DNA of 64,000 nucleotides from CAWANP01 sp963783445 (lineage in GTDB: Bacteria > Chloroflexota > Anaerolineae > JAAYZQ01): contig CAWANP010000014.1 in the NCBI GenBank assembly GCA_963783445.1, positions 1-64,000 of the forward strand, given 5' to 3'. How positions within the stretch are numbered: position 1 is the stretch's first letter; each line of letters begins with the position of its first letter. The notes under the pieces were generated by a model. The model did not search any database, had not been told where the DNA came from, and was given only the letters and a program-made list of their open reading frames with translations. Both the position numbers and the translations under genes were made by a program. Positions 1 to 9,445 of the stretch are shown here, one piece after another.

Positions 1-54
1 ACCAAATAAAACTTACGAAATAATAACTAAACAAAATATTACAATGCAAATAAA

Positions 55-1239
55 ATGAAAAATAAAATAATTTTTCGGATGCTTGTTAATAAGTTTTATT
101 AATTTCAGTTCGGCCGCACATTTTATAGTAGGTATTGCTGAAGATGCAAAAGATGGGATAGGTTTAGCTAATGGGAAAGAAATTGTATTGTGGAACCCTT
201 TAAATGGAATCTCAGATAATCAAACGGACATTGTTGGTCCAACAGGAAATTCTTGGACAAATAATATCTATCTTATAGATTGTGAATTATTATCTAATGG
301 ATGTTCTATAGGAGATACATTAAGCTTAAACATCTTTGATAATGAGAGGGGTATTTTTCGTATGTTGTAAATGTTACTGTGACTGGTGCGGGTTTTGATT
401 TGGCGGATAACATAACATTGATTTCTCCACCAAGTTTTGTTTCTGTTGAAGTTGATGATGAATTAACAATTCCTGTTAATGAGATTAATTTGGTTCCTGC
501 TACTACAAAGAATATAACTTGTCAGAGCGATCCTTCGGAATATGAAGGAGAAAACAAATTAATCAATGTGACTTCAGAATTTTTTGATAGTGTTTCATCA
601 AATTATGGAAACTCTAATGATAATAATTTACATTATTCAAATTCTAGTTGTTATTTGAATTATTCGTATGGGACTAATGAAGAGATTGAGGTTTTGTGTG
701 GTTTTGAAATTTGGTATTATGCAAATCCTCAAAACTGGAATTGTACGCTCAATGCTACAGATAACCATTCTATAAATAGGCAAGATTCAGATATCGTGGG
801 AATAAACACTTTATTAGCTCTCGGAGTAGATTATTTCCGGTTGATTTTGGGGAAGTGAATATGCAAGAAGTTTCAAATGAAGTGGAAATGAACATTACGA
901 ATTATGGAAACATTATTATGAATCTTTCTTTAGAAGGGTATGGTCTTACTGCGGGGGATGAAAATTCTATGTTTTGTGAGACAGGAAACATCTCTATTGA
1001 ATATAAAAAATTTAATCTCACAACTTCTAATTCGTCAAATATGACTTTGCAAGAATTTGAAGAGAATTATCAAAATTTCAAGTTCTTCACCCATTGTAAA
1101 AAAATTCAATTTAGATTATAGAAAAGATGATTTAGTAAATGAAGCGATAAATGAAACTTATTGGAGAATTTATGTGCCTTCAAGTATGAGTTGGAAGGTG
1201 TCAGGGAAATATAATTTTTGGGGCGGTGCAAGCAAATGA
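55..1239 (+). CDS. DPANN-archaea-like secreted protein, frameshifted
   Basis: ATG at 55 opens a signal peptide (MKNKIIF, then LLISFINFSSAAHF after a frame change inside a T run near 75). The protein continues through three more frame changes near 370, 850 and 1080, and all pieces read as one secreted chain. Visible modules are an N-terminal domain ending near 'SLNIFDNERG', a domain with 'PPSFVSVEVDD', a cysteine-bearing module with 'FEIWYYANPQNWNCTLNATD', and a C-terminal beta domain starting 'DFGEVNMQEVSNEV' and ending 'TYWRIYVPSS'. This order is familiar to me from surface proteins of Pacearchaeota and Woesearchaeota; a molecular role is not known. The stop overlaps the next start as ATGA. 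Strong AT bias sets it apart from everything after 3.7 kb. Frames are broken, most likely by consensus indels. Confidence 0.6.
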
Positions 1240-2470
1240 AATTTAAAAAGAAATTAGAAAACAAAAAAGTGAAGAACTTATCTTTAATATTTTTTCTATT
1301 TGGAATTCTCTTTTTTTCAAGTTCATTAGTTTCAGCTGCAAACATTGGAATAAGTCCTGCTAAAATCTATTTTGAAAATGTTTTAAGAGGAGGCCATTCT
1401 CAAAAGATTGTTACAATTACTATTGATTCTGAAGAACCTACAGAAGTAAACCTTGCTTCCAAGAGGGGAAATTGAAAGTTGGTTGAATTTTTCTAAAAAA
1501 ACCTTTTTAGTTTCCAAAAATAATCCCTATTACTTAAAAATAATTGTTGAACCAGATTCAGATATTCCGAATGGAAACTACACTGGTTTTTTAAGAGTTA
1601 CAATTTCTGGAAAGGGAGAGGCTATAGAGGGACACGCGACAAGTGTTGTTCAAGCAGCATTGGATTTATATATGGAAGTTGAAATAACAGATATCGAATA
1701 TTCTGAGTGTAGGTCCTCTAAATTTTCTGTAGATTCCACAGAAATAGGAGACCCAATAATTTTTAAGATGGACATATATAATGGAGGAAATGTTAGAATG
1801 TATCCTCGAGTTGCAATTGATATTTGGGATCAAAACCAATTGGAAATCTTAAAACATACTAGAATATTCCAATAAAGAAGTAATCCCCACAACAAAGGAA
1901 GAATTCGAAATAGAGGTCATTCAAATTTATTTGAAATAGGACAATATTGGGCCGAAAGTGTTACTGTAGTTGATTGTTATAACACACAAACATTGACTTT
2001 TGATGTTCTAGAAGTAGGGGCCTTAAAATCAAGCGGAATTTTAACAAGTATTTCAACCCCTCCATGGGTTGATGCTGGAGATACAACATTTATAGAAATT
2101 GTCTTCAACAATAATGGAGAAAAACAAAGTAATGCGCAATTTAAAGGAGAAATTACTATGGGAAATAAAATTATTCAAATTCTGGAAAGCGAAAATTCAT
2201 TAGTAGATATGGGAGAATCGAATACTTTTAAATTTTATTTTACCCCCAAAATTCAAGGAAAATATATTGTTAGTGGAAGAGTTTTTTATGATGAAAAGAA
2301 CTTATGAAAAAAGTGCAATTATTAATGTTAAAGATAAAAAATTTAAGTTAAATTCATTAAAAATGCCTCTAATCTATCTATTTTTGATTATGGGCATTGC
2401 ATTTTTTATGTATAAAATAAATAAAGAAAAGAAAAATCATTGGAAAAAAATGAGGAGATATAAAAAATGA
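1236..2470 (+). CDS. DPANN-like membrane-anchored secreted protein, frameshifted
   Basis: Start ATG at 1236 overlaps the previous stop (ATGA). The N-terminus is a signal peptide: lysine-rich 'MKFKKKLENKKVKN' followed by a hydrophobic stretch ending 'SSSLVSAANIG'. The mature part opens with 'NIGISPAKIYFENVLRGG', a phrase I associate with DPANN surface proteins with Ig-like beta domains. Frame changes occur near 1455, 1860, 1950 and 2290. A single C-terminal transmembrane helix ('MPLIYLFLIMGIAFFMYKI') followed by lysines would anchor the protein with its beta domains outside. The stop overlaps the next gene by four bases, so the three AT-rich genes form an operon. Function is unknown. Confidence 0.6.
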
Positions 2471-3630
2471 AAAATAAAAGAATAAACCTTGCAGTATTTG
2501 TATTTGGAATATTCTTTATTAGTTTGGGCTTTGTTTCTGGAGCTACCTTGCACCATTATGATTTTATAAATAATTTGTCGATTGATTCTGGAATTTATTA
2601 TGTGGATTCTATTTTATTAAAAATAACTACTCCAAATTATACAAGTTGTTATTATGGTATAGATTCAAATCCTTCAATTCCTTTTGAAGGGAATTATGGG
2701 ACTCTTCATGAAAAAGAATTAGAAAATTTGGAAGAAGGGGTTCACAAATATAATGTCAAATGTGGAAATGGGCAGATAATGGAAGTCATTTTCACAACTA
2801 AAATTCCTGTATATGCTGAATCTATTAGTTTTTCTGAAAATCCTCCTTTAAAATCTGGGAGTTATGAGATTTCATTAGTTACATCCAAACCCACTTTAGG
2901 AATTCCTGAATTAAAATATATGTTGATAACCTAGTTTACAAAGAAATCTCTTTAGAAGGTTCTGGGAGAAATTGGAAAGGATATTTAATAATCCCAAAAA
3001 ATGCTGGAGAAGTGGTTGGAAGTTTTGAATTCTCTGCAAAAGATTTAGATGGGCATTCTGGAAACAAGATAAATGGAAAAAGTATCTTTTTAATTGACAC
3101 AGTTAAACCTGAAACTATTGAAACCATTGAAGCAACTAGTTATGTGGGCCAAATCGAATTGGATTGGCATTATGAAGAAGAAGTTGAAGAGTATAATCTC
3201 TATAGATCAAAAAATCCTGATGTGGATTATGTTGATTTTTATAAAACAACTGATGATGAAGATTTTACGGATAATGGGGTTGGAAAAGGGAAAACTTATT
3301 ACTACCGGGTTGCTGGAGTAGATGAAGCAGAAACATAGGAGATTTATCAAGAGAGATTTATGCTACGGTTTTGATAAATAATAATAGCCAAGAACAAGGT
3401 GGGCTAGATTCCCAACTTCTTGGAAAAGTAGAGAATTCTATTATCGAAATAAATTTGCTCTTGGAAGATATAGAATCAATAAAAAAGTCTCTTGCTTCAA
3501 AAGAAGAAAATGAAATATTCACAAACTTAAAACTAAATAAAGAATTAGAAAATCAGGTTTCAGAATTATCAAATTCTCTGAAAAGAGATGTGGAGAAATA
3601 TAAACTACATCTCCTTATTTTTTTTTTTTG
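2467..3630 (+). CDS. DPANN-like secreted fibronectin-type protein, 3' end cut by junction
   Basis: ATG at 2467 lies in an ATGA overlap with the gene before it. A signal peptide ('MKNKRINLAVFVFGIFFISL', cleavage near 'VSGA') leads into an Ig-like region with paired cysteines, then, after frame changes near 2930 and 3335, a fibronectin type III-like module ('LDWHYEEEVEEYNLYRSKNP' and 'TYYYRVAGVDEAET'). The distal part is a charged coiled coil ('ENQVSELSNSLKRDVEKY'). The AT-rich composition ends at a T12 run (3618-3629). The reading frame continues by chance into GC-rich bacterial sequence, so the true C-terminus is missing. The function is not recognised. Confidence 0.55.
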
Positions 3631-3700
3631 TAGTCTACTTGGTTCAGTTGCGTCTTGCTTACCTATAACCAACAGTACCAGCCCTGCTGACAATCGGAAT
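3618..3700. other. Probable chimeric junction (AT-rich archaeal-like to GC-rich bacterial)
   Basis: A homopolymer of twelve T lies at 3618-3629, preceded by a short inverted repeat (AGATGT near 3587 and ACATCT near 3606). Upstream every gene is AT-rich and DPANN-like; by 3700 the sequence is GC-rich and encodes an SdrD_B surface protein typical of Chloroflexota. No start codon or signal peptide for the downstream protein is visible, and the upstream gene has no proper end. An assembly join in a low-accuracy contig end explains both truncations; a real horizontal insertion is less likely. Confidence 0.6.
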
Positions 3701-5973
3701 AGTGGTCAGCGCCGGCGGCGCCTACCTCACGGCGGTTTCGGTTTCTACCACGCTGACAGAACGGGCACCATCGGCAACCAGATCTGGACAAATCTCGATG
3801 CCAACGGGGTCTACGAGTCTGGCAGCGAGTCGGGCATTCTCTTTGGCGTCACCCTCGACCTCATGGGGCCCGGCCTCGACGGCGTACTGGGAACCGCCGA
3901 CGACGAGATCCTGGCCACAACCGTGACGGAGAGTGGCGGCGAGTACTGGTCGGTGGCCGCCCCTGGATGATGGCGTTGGGGGCGCCGGTGCCGACTATAT
4001 GGTCGTCGTCACTGACAAGGCCGGCGTGCTGGACGGCTACACCCAGACCTTTGGCACGCCCGATACCAACAACAACGGCCAGGTCAACAACTACCGGGTC
4101 ACCCTGGACGGCACCGCCAGCGTGGACTAGGCGACTTTGGCTACGTCATGCTACCCCAGGCCCCAGCGGTCATCGGCGACTACTGGTCCAACGCCGACGG
4201 CGACGGCATCCAGGATCCGGGCGAGCCGGGTATCGGCGGGGTCACCGTGACGCTGAAGGACGGACCGGCGCTACCATAGCTAGACCGTACCGCGCCCGAT
4301 GGCTCCTATCTGTTCCTCAACGTGCTGCCTGGTTCCTATACCGTCACGGTTACCGACGGCGGCGGGCCGCCTCTGGCCGGGCTTACGCTGATCACCGGGC
4401 CGCAGAGCAGCACCAACCCCACCACGACCATCAATGTCAGCGCCGGGGACGTGTTCCTCAACGCCGACTTTGGCTACAAGCCGGATACCGCGATCTACAA
4501 GATGGGCGACTATGTCTGGCTGGACGCCAACCGGGATGGAAACCAGGACACCGGCGAGCAAGGGATCGACGGCGTGACCGTGGCCCTGCTGGACAACGCC
4601 GGCAACGTCATCGCCACGACCATGACTGGCGACAACCCGGCCACCACCGGCACCGTGGAAAAGGGCTGGTACGAATTTACCGGCCTGGACAACGGTACCT
4701 ACACCGTCTGGGTCAACGATACCAACGGCAGGCTGACCGCCATGACCAGACCTACGATTGGGACGACGGACTGGACCCTGTCATACGCCGCACAAGAGCA
4801 CGCGGACCATCTGGGCGCGGACCGGATGACCAGGACTTTGGCTACGCCCCGCGCGACTATGGGCCCGATACGATAATGGGGCCATCGGCGAGCTATGTCT
4901 GGTACGACCTGAACAACGACGGCGTGCAGGACCCCGGCGAGGCCGGTATTCCCGGCGTAACGGTCGAGCTCTGGTCATACAAGAGCGGGAGGCGGCAGTG
5001 ACGCGCCCATTGGGTACCAATGTGACCGACGATACGGCTACTAATCTTTGCCGCGCTGAGTACGAAAACCAGCACGACTACCCGGTCGGGATCGATATCT
5101 CGACGCTGCCCTTGGGGCTGATCCCCACCGTGGATCGGCGACAGCTCGACACCCGGTGACGGGGACAACCATCGGCGGTCCCCGACTCTTTGCCGGCGTG
5201 TTAATCTCGACCAGGACTTTGGCTACCGCTTCGACCCCGCAGCCGGCCTGTACACATCGGCGACTATGTCTGGAACGACACCAACTTTGACGGATCCAGG
5301 GCGATCCAGCGACTGAACCGGGTATGAACGGCCTGACCGTCGATCTGCTGGACGCACCGGCGCGATACATCGCCACGACTCGACGAGCGACAATCCTCGA
5401 CCGCCAAGTCAAACCGGGCTAGTACCCATACGACCGGACTTGCCCAACGGCAACTATACCGTCGTCGTCGCCGTGCCCAGCGGCTACTCGCAGAGCCCGA
5501 CCGGCCAGGGCACCCCGACCACCGACAGCAACGGCTACGCCGGCCTCGGTGACCATCGCGGCGGCCCACCGCCCCGACATCGACTTTGGCTTCAAGTACT
5601 TTGAGGATGAGGAGCCCACGGGCGTCATCGTGACCAGCTTCTCCGTCCGGCAGGTCGGTCCTGGCGGTCCTCCTGGAATGGGAGACGGCCTCGGAGCTGG
5701 CCAGCCTGGGCTTCAACGTCTATCGGGCGAGTCGCGACGGGGCCCCGGCAGAAAGCTGAACGCCGAGTAATCCCGAGGAAGGTGCCGCCAGGCAGCCCGG
5801 GCGGCGCCAGCTACCAGCTTGTGGACGGCGACGTGGACCTGGACGTGGAGTACCACTACTGGGTCCAGGCGGTGGAGGCCCAGGGCGAACCTGGCTTGTA
5901 CGGCCCGGAAAAGATCCTGGTCCAGGAGGTCGTAATCTACAACCTCTGGCTGCCCATCGTGGCCCGCCAGTAA
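3700..5973 (+). pseudogene. SdrD_B-repeat surface protein, multiply frameshifted, 5' end missing
   Basis: At least five SdrD_B (Cna-B-like) modules can be read in changing frames: 'GNQIWTNLDANGVYESGSES' near 3775, 'DYWSNADGDGIQDPGEPGIG' near 4180, 'DYVWLDANRDGNQDTGEQGI' near 4507, 'SYVWYDLNNDGVQDPGEAGI' near 4890 and 'IGDYVWNDTNFDG' near 5260. Most are closed by 'DFGY'. A fibronectin-like module follows ('YQLVDGDVDLDVEYHYWVQA') and the C-terminus is 'LWLPIVARQ', the tail I see on many Chloroflexota secreted proteins. These domains normally form extracellular, calcium-stabilised stalks. Roughly ten frame changes and several stops interrupt it. Intact modules in the shifted frames suggest sequencing indels, but a true pseudogene cannot be excluded. 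Confidence 0.65.
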
Positions 5974-6001
5974 TAGCGGCGCCGCAATCTGCAACACACG
6001 G

Positions 6002-6029
6002 GCCCACACCGGCATGCCCTGGTGTGGGC
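6002..6029 (+). terminator. Hairpin after SdrD_B gene
   Basis: GCCCACACC (6002-6010) pairs perfectly with GGTGTGGGC (6021-6029) around a ten-base loop, followed by a pyrimidine-rich stretch (TCTCCTCTATCTCTTTTG). It sits about 30 bases after the stop of the surface-protein gene. The T tract is interrupted, so efficiency is uncertain. The rest of 6030-6377 holds nothing recognisable. Confidence 0.6.
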
Positions 6030-6377
6030 TCTCCTCTATCTCTTTTGGACTCGGACTTGGTTTCGCGGGTATGATATGTGGAAGAGGTACAAGCGGCTCT
6101 CCCACCGATTTGGTTGTCCCATTGGCAGCCAGATGCTCTTGACCGGTAGGGGGAGTGTGCCAAGGTACGTGGGGCTGGCCCTGCCCGGGGCAGGGTGGCA
6201 GGTCTACTATGCAGGGGTAAGGAAAATGCGACCCAATCTCCACCATAGAGGGGATGGACAGGGCGCCAGCCCGTGATACACTGGGCAGTGGGTGCCTCCT
6301 CGTTTCTACCAGACCTGTCTCGTTCCTACCACCTTCTACCTCATCTTGTCAAGGGCATTGCACCTTGTTGGAGGCGT

Positions 6378-7562
6378 CTAGCGGCGCCGGAAGCGCGCAC
6401 CTAGCTCGGTGGCCAGCACGCGGAAGGGGTGCCAGAACCGCGCCAGGCGGACGGCTCCGGGAGTGTCCAGGGCATAGCGGTAGGCCAGCCACTCGTCGCC
6501 GGGCAGCAGGAGAAAGCGCCCAAAGCGCAGCCATCCGGCCAGCCCGTCGATGAGGGCCAGGTGGAGTTGGTAGCGGACGCGGCCGTACTGTTGGGCGTCG
6601 CGCGCGGAACGAGCCCACTGGGGGGCTACCAGGCGGCGGACCCAACGCCGGCGCAGGGCGCCAGGTTGTAGAGCAGCCAGCACCCGGTCCGGGATGGGCG
6701 TGCCCAGCAGCTCGCGGCTGAAGCAAAGGCCGAAATAGACCGGGACGCGCACCTGGAAGGCCGAGGCCCGCTCCAGGAGTTGATCCCAATTGAGGCCGGG
6801 ATAGGCATCGACGGTGCGGTCGATGTCCGTCAGGTTTAACAAATGGGCATAGGCATGTCCAAAGCCCCAGTGCAGGCAGAGGTGCAGCAGGCTGTCCTCG
6901 GGGCACAGTTGCAGCGTGTCCTGGCCGTCCAGGCTGAGGGGCAGGGCGGCCTGCCACAGGGCTTCCATGTCGATGCGCGTCGCATGGTGCAGCCACTTGT
7001 GGGTCGTCAGATGCCAGTGCACGTCCAGCATCAGGTTGCCCATTGGCGAGGTCCGGTGCAGGTTGATCTCGCCGCTGTAGCGTGCCTCGTAGGCGAAAGA
7101 GTGGCCCGGTGGTCCAGGCTGGGCCTGGTAGCCCAGGGGTGCCAGGGCCTCGGGAACCTGCGGGACCTGGTCGCGGGGCACCAGGATATCGAGATCGACC
7201 ATGGGCCGGGGGGCGACGTCTTCATAGACGGTGCTGGCCAGGGCCGCGCCTTTGAGCGCCAGGGTGGGAATACCGGCCTCGGCCAGGCGGTCCAGGACGC
7301 GATCCAGCTCGCGGAACTGGAGGGCATTGAGCCTGGCGGCGCCATAGTAGGCCTGCCGGAGTTGCTCCTGGATCTCGTGTCGGAGCGGCCAGGTTCTTCT
7401 GTTGGAGGGCAGCGTACAACTGGGGCGCGACGCCATCGCGTTGTGCCAGTTCCACGATGCTGGCCCAGGACGCGGGTCTCGGGCAGGGCAGTGCCCTCAG
7501 GCTGCTGGCCGCCGGCCAGCAGATGGCATAGGGAATGCCCAGGCGGTGCTTTGCTCAACCAT
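6378..7562 (-). CDS. NTP_transf_5-family nucleotidyltransferase, frameshifted N-terminus
   Basis: The main frame (7436 down to 6378) holds the hallmark of the uncharacterised nucleotidyltransferase family often found in peptide-modification loci: 'LALKGAALASTVYEDVAPRP' followed by 'MVDLDILV', giving the aspartate pair of a polymerase-beta-like fold. Further conserved pieces are 'DVHWHLTTHKWLHH' and 'DSLLHLCLHWGFGHAYAHLL'. The first 40-50 residues lie in other frames ('IVELAQRDGVAPQLYAALQ' near 7455-7400), so two indels separate the probable start near 7562 from the main frame. It is transcribed away from the PqqD/radical-SAM genes and shares a 260-base spacer with them. In lasso-peptide loci such proteins accompany HPr-kinase-like enzymes; the same pair occurs here. 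Substrate unknown. Confidence 0.75.
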
Positions 7563-7609
7563 GGGGGGATTATAACCGGGTTGGACGAAAGGGGCAAGTC
7601 CAGCGGAGT

Positions 7610-7707
7610 AGACCTGACAGGTTTGTCCTCCATGCGCAGGACTGGAACGATCCACAGTCTGGCCAGGACCCCATAGCTGCTGGACCCGAGGAAAACCTGT
7701 CAGGTCT
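7610..7707. repeat. 98-bp inverted repeat (REP-like palindrome)
   Basis: The arms 7610-7630 and 7688-7707 are reverse complements over about 20 bases with one extra base. The core AGACCTGACAGGTTT pairs exactly with AAACCTGTCAGGTCT, and each arm has an inner 11-base palindrome (ACCTGACAGGT, ACCTGTCAGGT). It lies between the divergent nucleotidyltransferase and PqqD genes. It could be a mobile intergenic palindrome or paired operator sites. Confidence 0.6.
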
Positions 7708-7750
7708 GGGCCCACAAGGGATAGACTGGGGATAGCGGTCGTACCGCGAT

Positions 7751-7778
7751 TTGCGAAGTTAGGGGTTTGTGGTATAAT
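7751..7778 (+). promoter_or_regulatory. Promoter of the PqqD/radical-SAM operon
   Basis: TTGCGA (7751-7756), a 16-base spacer and TATAAT (7773-7778) within the extended element TGTGGTATAAT. Transcription would start near 7785, which rules out the upstream GTG at 7787 as the practical start of the PqqD gene. Confidence 0.65.
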
Positions 7779-7825
7779 GACCATAGGTGGGGGAGAACAC
7801 ATCCCACATTGGAGTTCAATCGAGA

Positions 7826-8122
7826 ATGGTTGATTCTTTAGCAGTTCAACTCGAAAAAGACCCATCGGTCGTCCACCGGGAGATAGCCGGCGAGTCGATC
7901 CTGGTGCCTATCCGCAGCCGGTCCGCTGACCTGGAGAGTATCTTTACCCTGAACGCGCTGGGATCGCGCATCTGGGAGCTGATGGATGGCGACCGCTCGC
8001 TGGCCGAGATCAAGGAGGTTTTGGCCGCAGAGTATGACGTGTCGCAGCAAGAGTTGGAATCGGACCTGCTCGAGTTCGTCGACCAACTGGTTGAGGCCGG
8101 CGTAGTCAGAGAGGCCGCCTAG
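7826..8122 (+). CDS. PqqD-family peptide chaperone (RiPP recognition protein)
   Basis: The 98-residue product from ATG 7826 matches PqqD/RRE proteins: an early beta region ('VVHREIAGESILVPIRS'), the phrase 'IFTLNALGSRIWELMDGDRS', helix 'LAEIKEVLAAEYDV' and a last helix ending 'LVEAGVVREAA'. Such proteins bind the leader of a precursor peptide and present it to a radical SAM enzyme. GGAG at 7811-7814 serves as ribosome site; the GTG at 7787 is too close to the promoter. The stop TAG is followed immediately by the GTG start of the radical SAM gene, so the two are co-translated. Confidence 0.85.
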   Translation: MVDSLAVQLEKDPSVVHREIAGESILVPIRSRSADLESIFTLNALGSRIWELMDGDRSLAEIKEVLAAEYDVSQQELESDLLEFVDQLVEAGVVREAA

Positions 8123-9211
8123 GTGGACTGCCCGCACGTTCCCGATCTCGCCTTTGGCGAGCTGGCGGAAAGATCCGGAGCGAAGCCTGGCAGAACAGGA
8201 TCCCGCTCAGCGGCACGCTGGAGCTTACCTATCGCTGCAACAACAATTGCGTGCACTGCTACTGCAACCTGCCGGTCAGACGATCCTGTTGCCAGGGAGC
8301 GCGAGCTGGATACTGCGGAGGTGGTGCGCATTCTGGACGAGATCGCGGCGGCGGGATGCCTCTATCTGACCATTACGGGGGGTGAACCGCTCCTGCGCAG
8401 GGATTTCTCCGAGATCTATACCCATGCCAAGAGCCTGGGTCTGCTGGTCTCGCTGATGACCAACGGCACGCTGATCACGGACAGAGTGGCTGACCTGCTG
8501 GCGGACTATTATCCCTTTGCCGTGGCCATTACCCTGTACGGGATGACTCGGGAGACCTACGAGCGGGTCAGCCGGGACCCGGGCTCCTACGACAGATGCC
8601 TGCAAGGGATAGACCGGCTCTTGGCGCGGGGAATCGAGCCCAATCTCCGGACAATTCCAATGGTGACCAACCATGAGGAGGTTGGGGCCATGAAGGCCTT
8701 TGCCGATGCGCGGGGCCTCAAGTTCCAGTTTGACCCGCTGCTTAACCCGCGTAAGGACGGTGATGCCTATGACTTTTCCCTGCGGCTGCGTCCGGAGGAG
8801 ATTGTCGAGATTGACTTGCTGGATGGGGCCCGGCTGCAAAGGATGAAGGAGTACTGTGAGGAACGAAGCTCTCTTGTGTTTGGGCGGGATCTGTTCCACT
8901 GTGGAGCGGGCATGATTTCGTTCAGCGTCAATCCCTACGGCCGGTTGGGCATGTGTCTGATGTCGTCTCCCTCTTTTCCCGGATACGATCTGCGATCGGG
9001 CACTTTTGAGGAGGGTTGGAATGGGCTCATCGCTCAGCAGCGATCTCGGAAGGCAACACGGGCCTTTGCCTGTGAGAGCTGTGAGAATCGATTGTTCTGT
9101 GGCTGGTGCCCGCTGTGGTCAGATCTGGAGAACGATGACCCGGAGAGCCCGGTTGGCTACCTGTGTGAGGTGGCGAGCCACCGGGCCGAGGTACTTGGTT
9201 GGGGTTCGTAG
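8123..9211 (+). CDS. Radical SAM/SPASM peptide maturase (two compensating frameshifts)
   Basis: GTG at 8123 directly follows the PqqD stop. The cluster-binding motif is CNNNCVHC (first Cys codon 8236-8238), but it lies in a different frame from the rest: one indel near 8170 and a compensating one near 8285 bracket it. Outside that segment the frame is open. 'LYLTITGGEPLLRRDF' is the SAM-binding GGEP segment, and the C-terminus has a SPASM domain: 'FHCGAG', 'GRLGMCL', 'CESCENRLFCGWC' and a last Cys in 'GYLCEVASH', binding auxiliary iron-sulfur clusters. Family members install thioether or C-C links, epimerise or otherwise alter small peptides. Placed between the PqqD gene and a small Cys peptide, it is the likely core modifying enzyme. 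Confidence 0.85.
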   Translation: MDCPHVPDLAFGELAERSGAKPGRTGSRSAARWSLPIAATTIACTATATCRSDDPVARERELDTAEVVRILDEIAAAGCLYLTITGGEPLLRRDFSEIYTHAKSLGLLVSLMTNGTLITDRVADLLADYYPFAVAITLYGMTRETYERVSRDPGSYDRCLQGIDRLLARGIEPNLRTIPMVTNHEEVGAMKAFADARGLKFQFDPLLNPRKDGDAYDFSLRLRPEEIVEIDLLDGARLQRMKEYCEERSSLVFGRDLFHCGAGMISFSVNPYGRLGMCLMSSPSFPGYDLRSGTFEEGWNGLIAQQRSRKATRAFACESCENRLFCGWCPLWSDLENDDPESPVGYLCEVASHRAEVLGWGS

Positions 9212-9253
9212 AGGCCAGTCTCTCTTGAGTGTGTGCGAGCAAAGGGCTTTGCT

Positions 9254-9259
9254 AGGAGG
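9254..9259 (+). promoter_or_regulatory. Strong ribosome binding site of the candidate precursor peptide
   Basis: AGGAGG at 9254-9259 lies six bases before ATG 9266. It fixes the start of the short peptide and is stronger than the sites of its neighbours, fitting a peptide made in excess of its enzymes. Confidence 0.75.
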
Positions 9260-9265
9260 AAACTG

Positions 9266-9430
9266 ATGAAAAAGGCCGGGAAAAAGGTGTATGAGAAGCC
9301 AGAGATTTATCGTGTCGAACTACGAGTGGGCGAAGCCGTTCTTGGCGTCTGCAAGACTGCATCGACGGTGGTGGCGATAACGACCACCAACTGTGTCGCC
9401 GGTGGCTGTCTCGAGGAAGTGGGAAGCTAG
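9266..9430 (+). CDS. Candidate RiPP precursor peptide, 54 aa
   Basis: The 54-residue product starts with a lysine-rich leader ('MKKAGKKVYEKPEIYRVELR', 'VGEAVLGVCK') and ends with a Thr/Val/Ala-rich segment bearing Cys43 and Cys48 ('TTTNCVAGGC') plus an acidic tail. Cys29 sits at the leader end. The pattern of Tyr, Lys-Pro, 'RVEL', 'EAVL.xCK' is typical of leaders used with PqqD-type chaperones, as I remember them. It lies 54 bases after the radical SAM gene and 15 bases before the HPr-kinase-like gene. The probable core is residues 31-54, rich in Thr (possible thioether acceptors). No hydrophobic signal peptide is present. Identity as a precursor is inference from size, composition and context. 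Confidence 0.75.
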   Translation: MKKAGKKVYEKPEIYRVELRVGEAVLGVCKTASTVVAITTTNCVAGGCLEEVGS

Positions 9431-9445
9431 TTCTGGCTGATTGTT

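Noticed and set aside
3371..3970. Single 199-residue protein crossing the composition junction
   Set aside because: The first half is AT-rich archaeal-like coiled coil and the second half is an SdrD_B module; the shared frame is a coincidence of the join.
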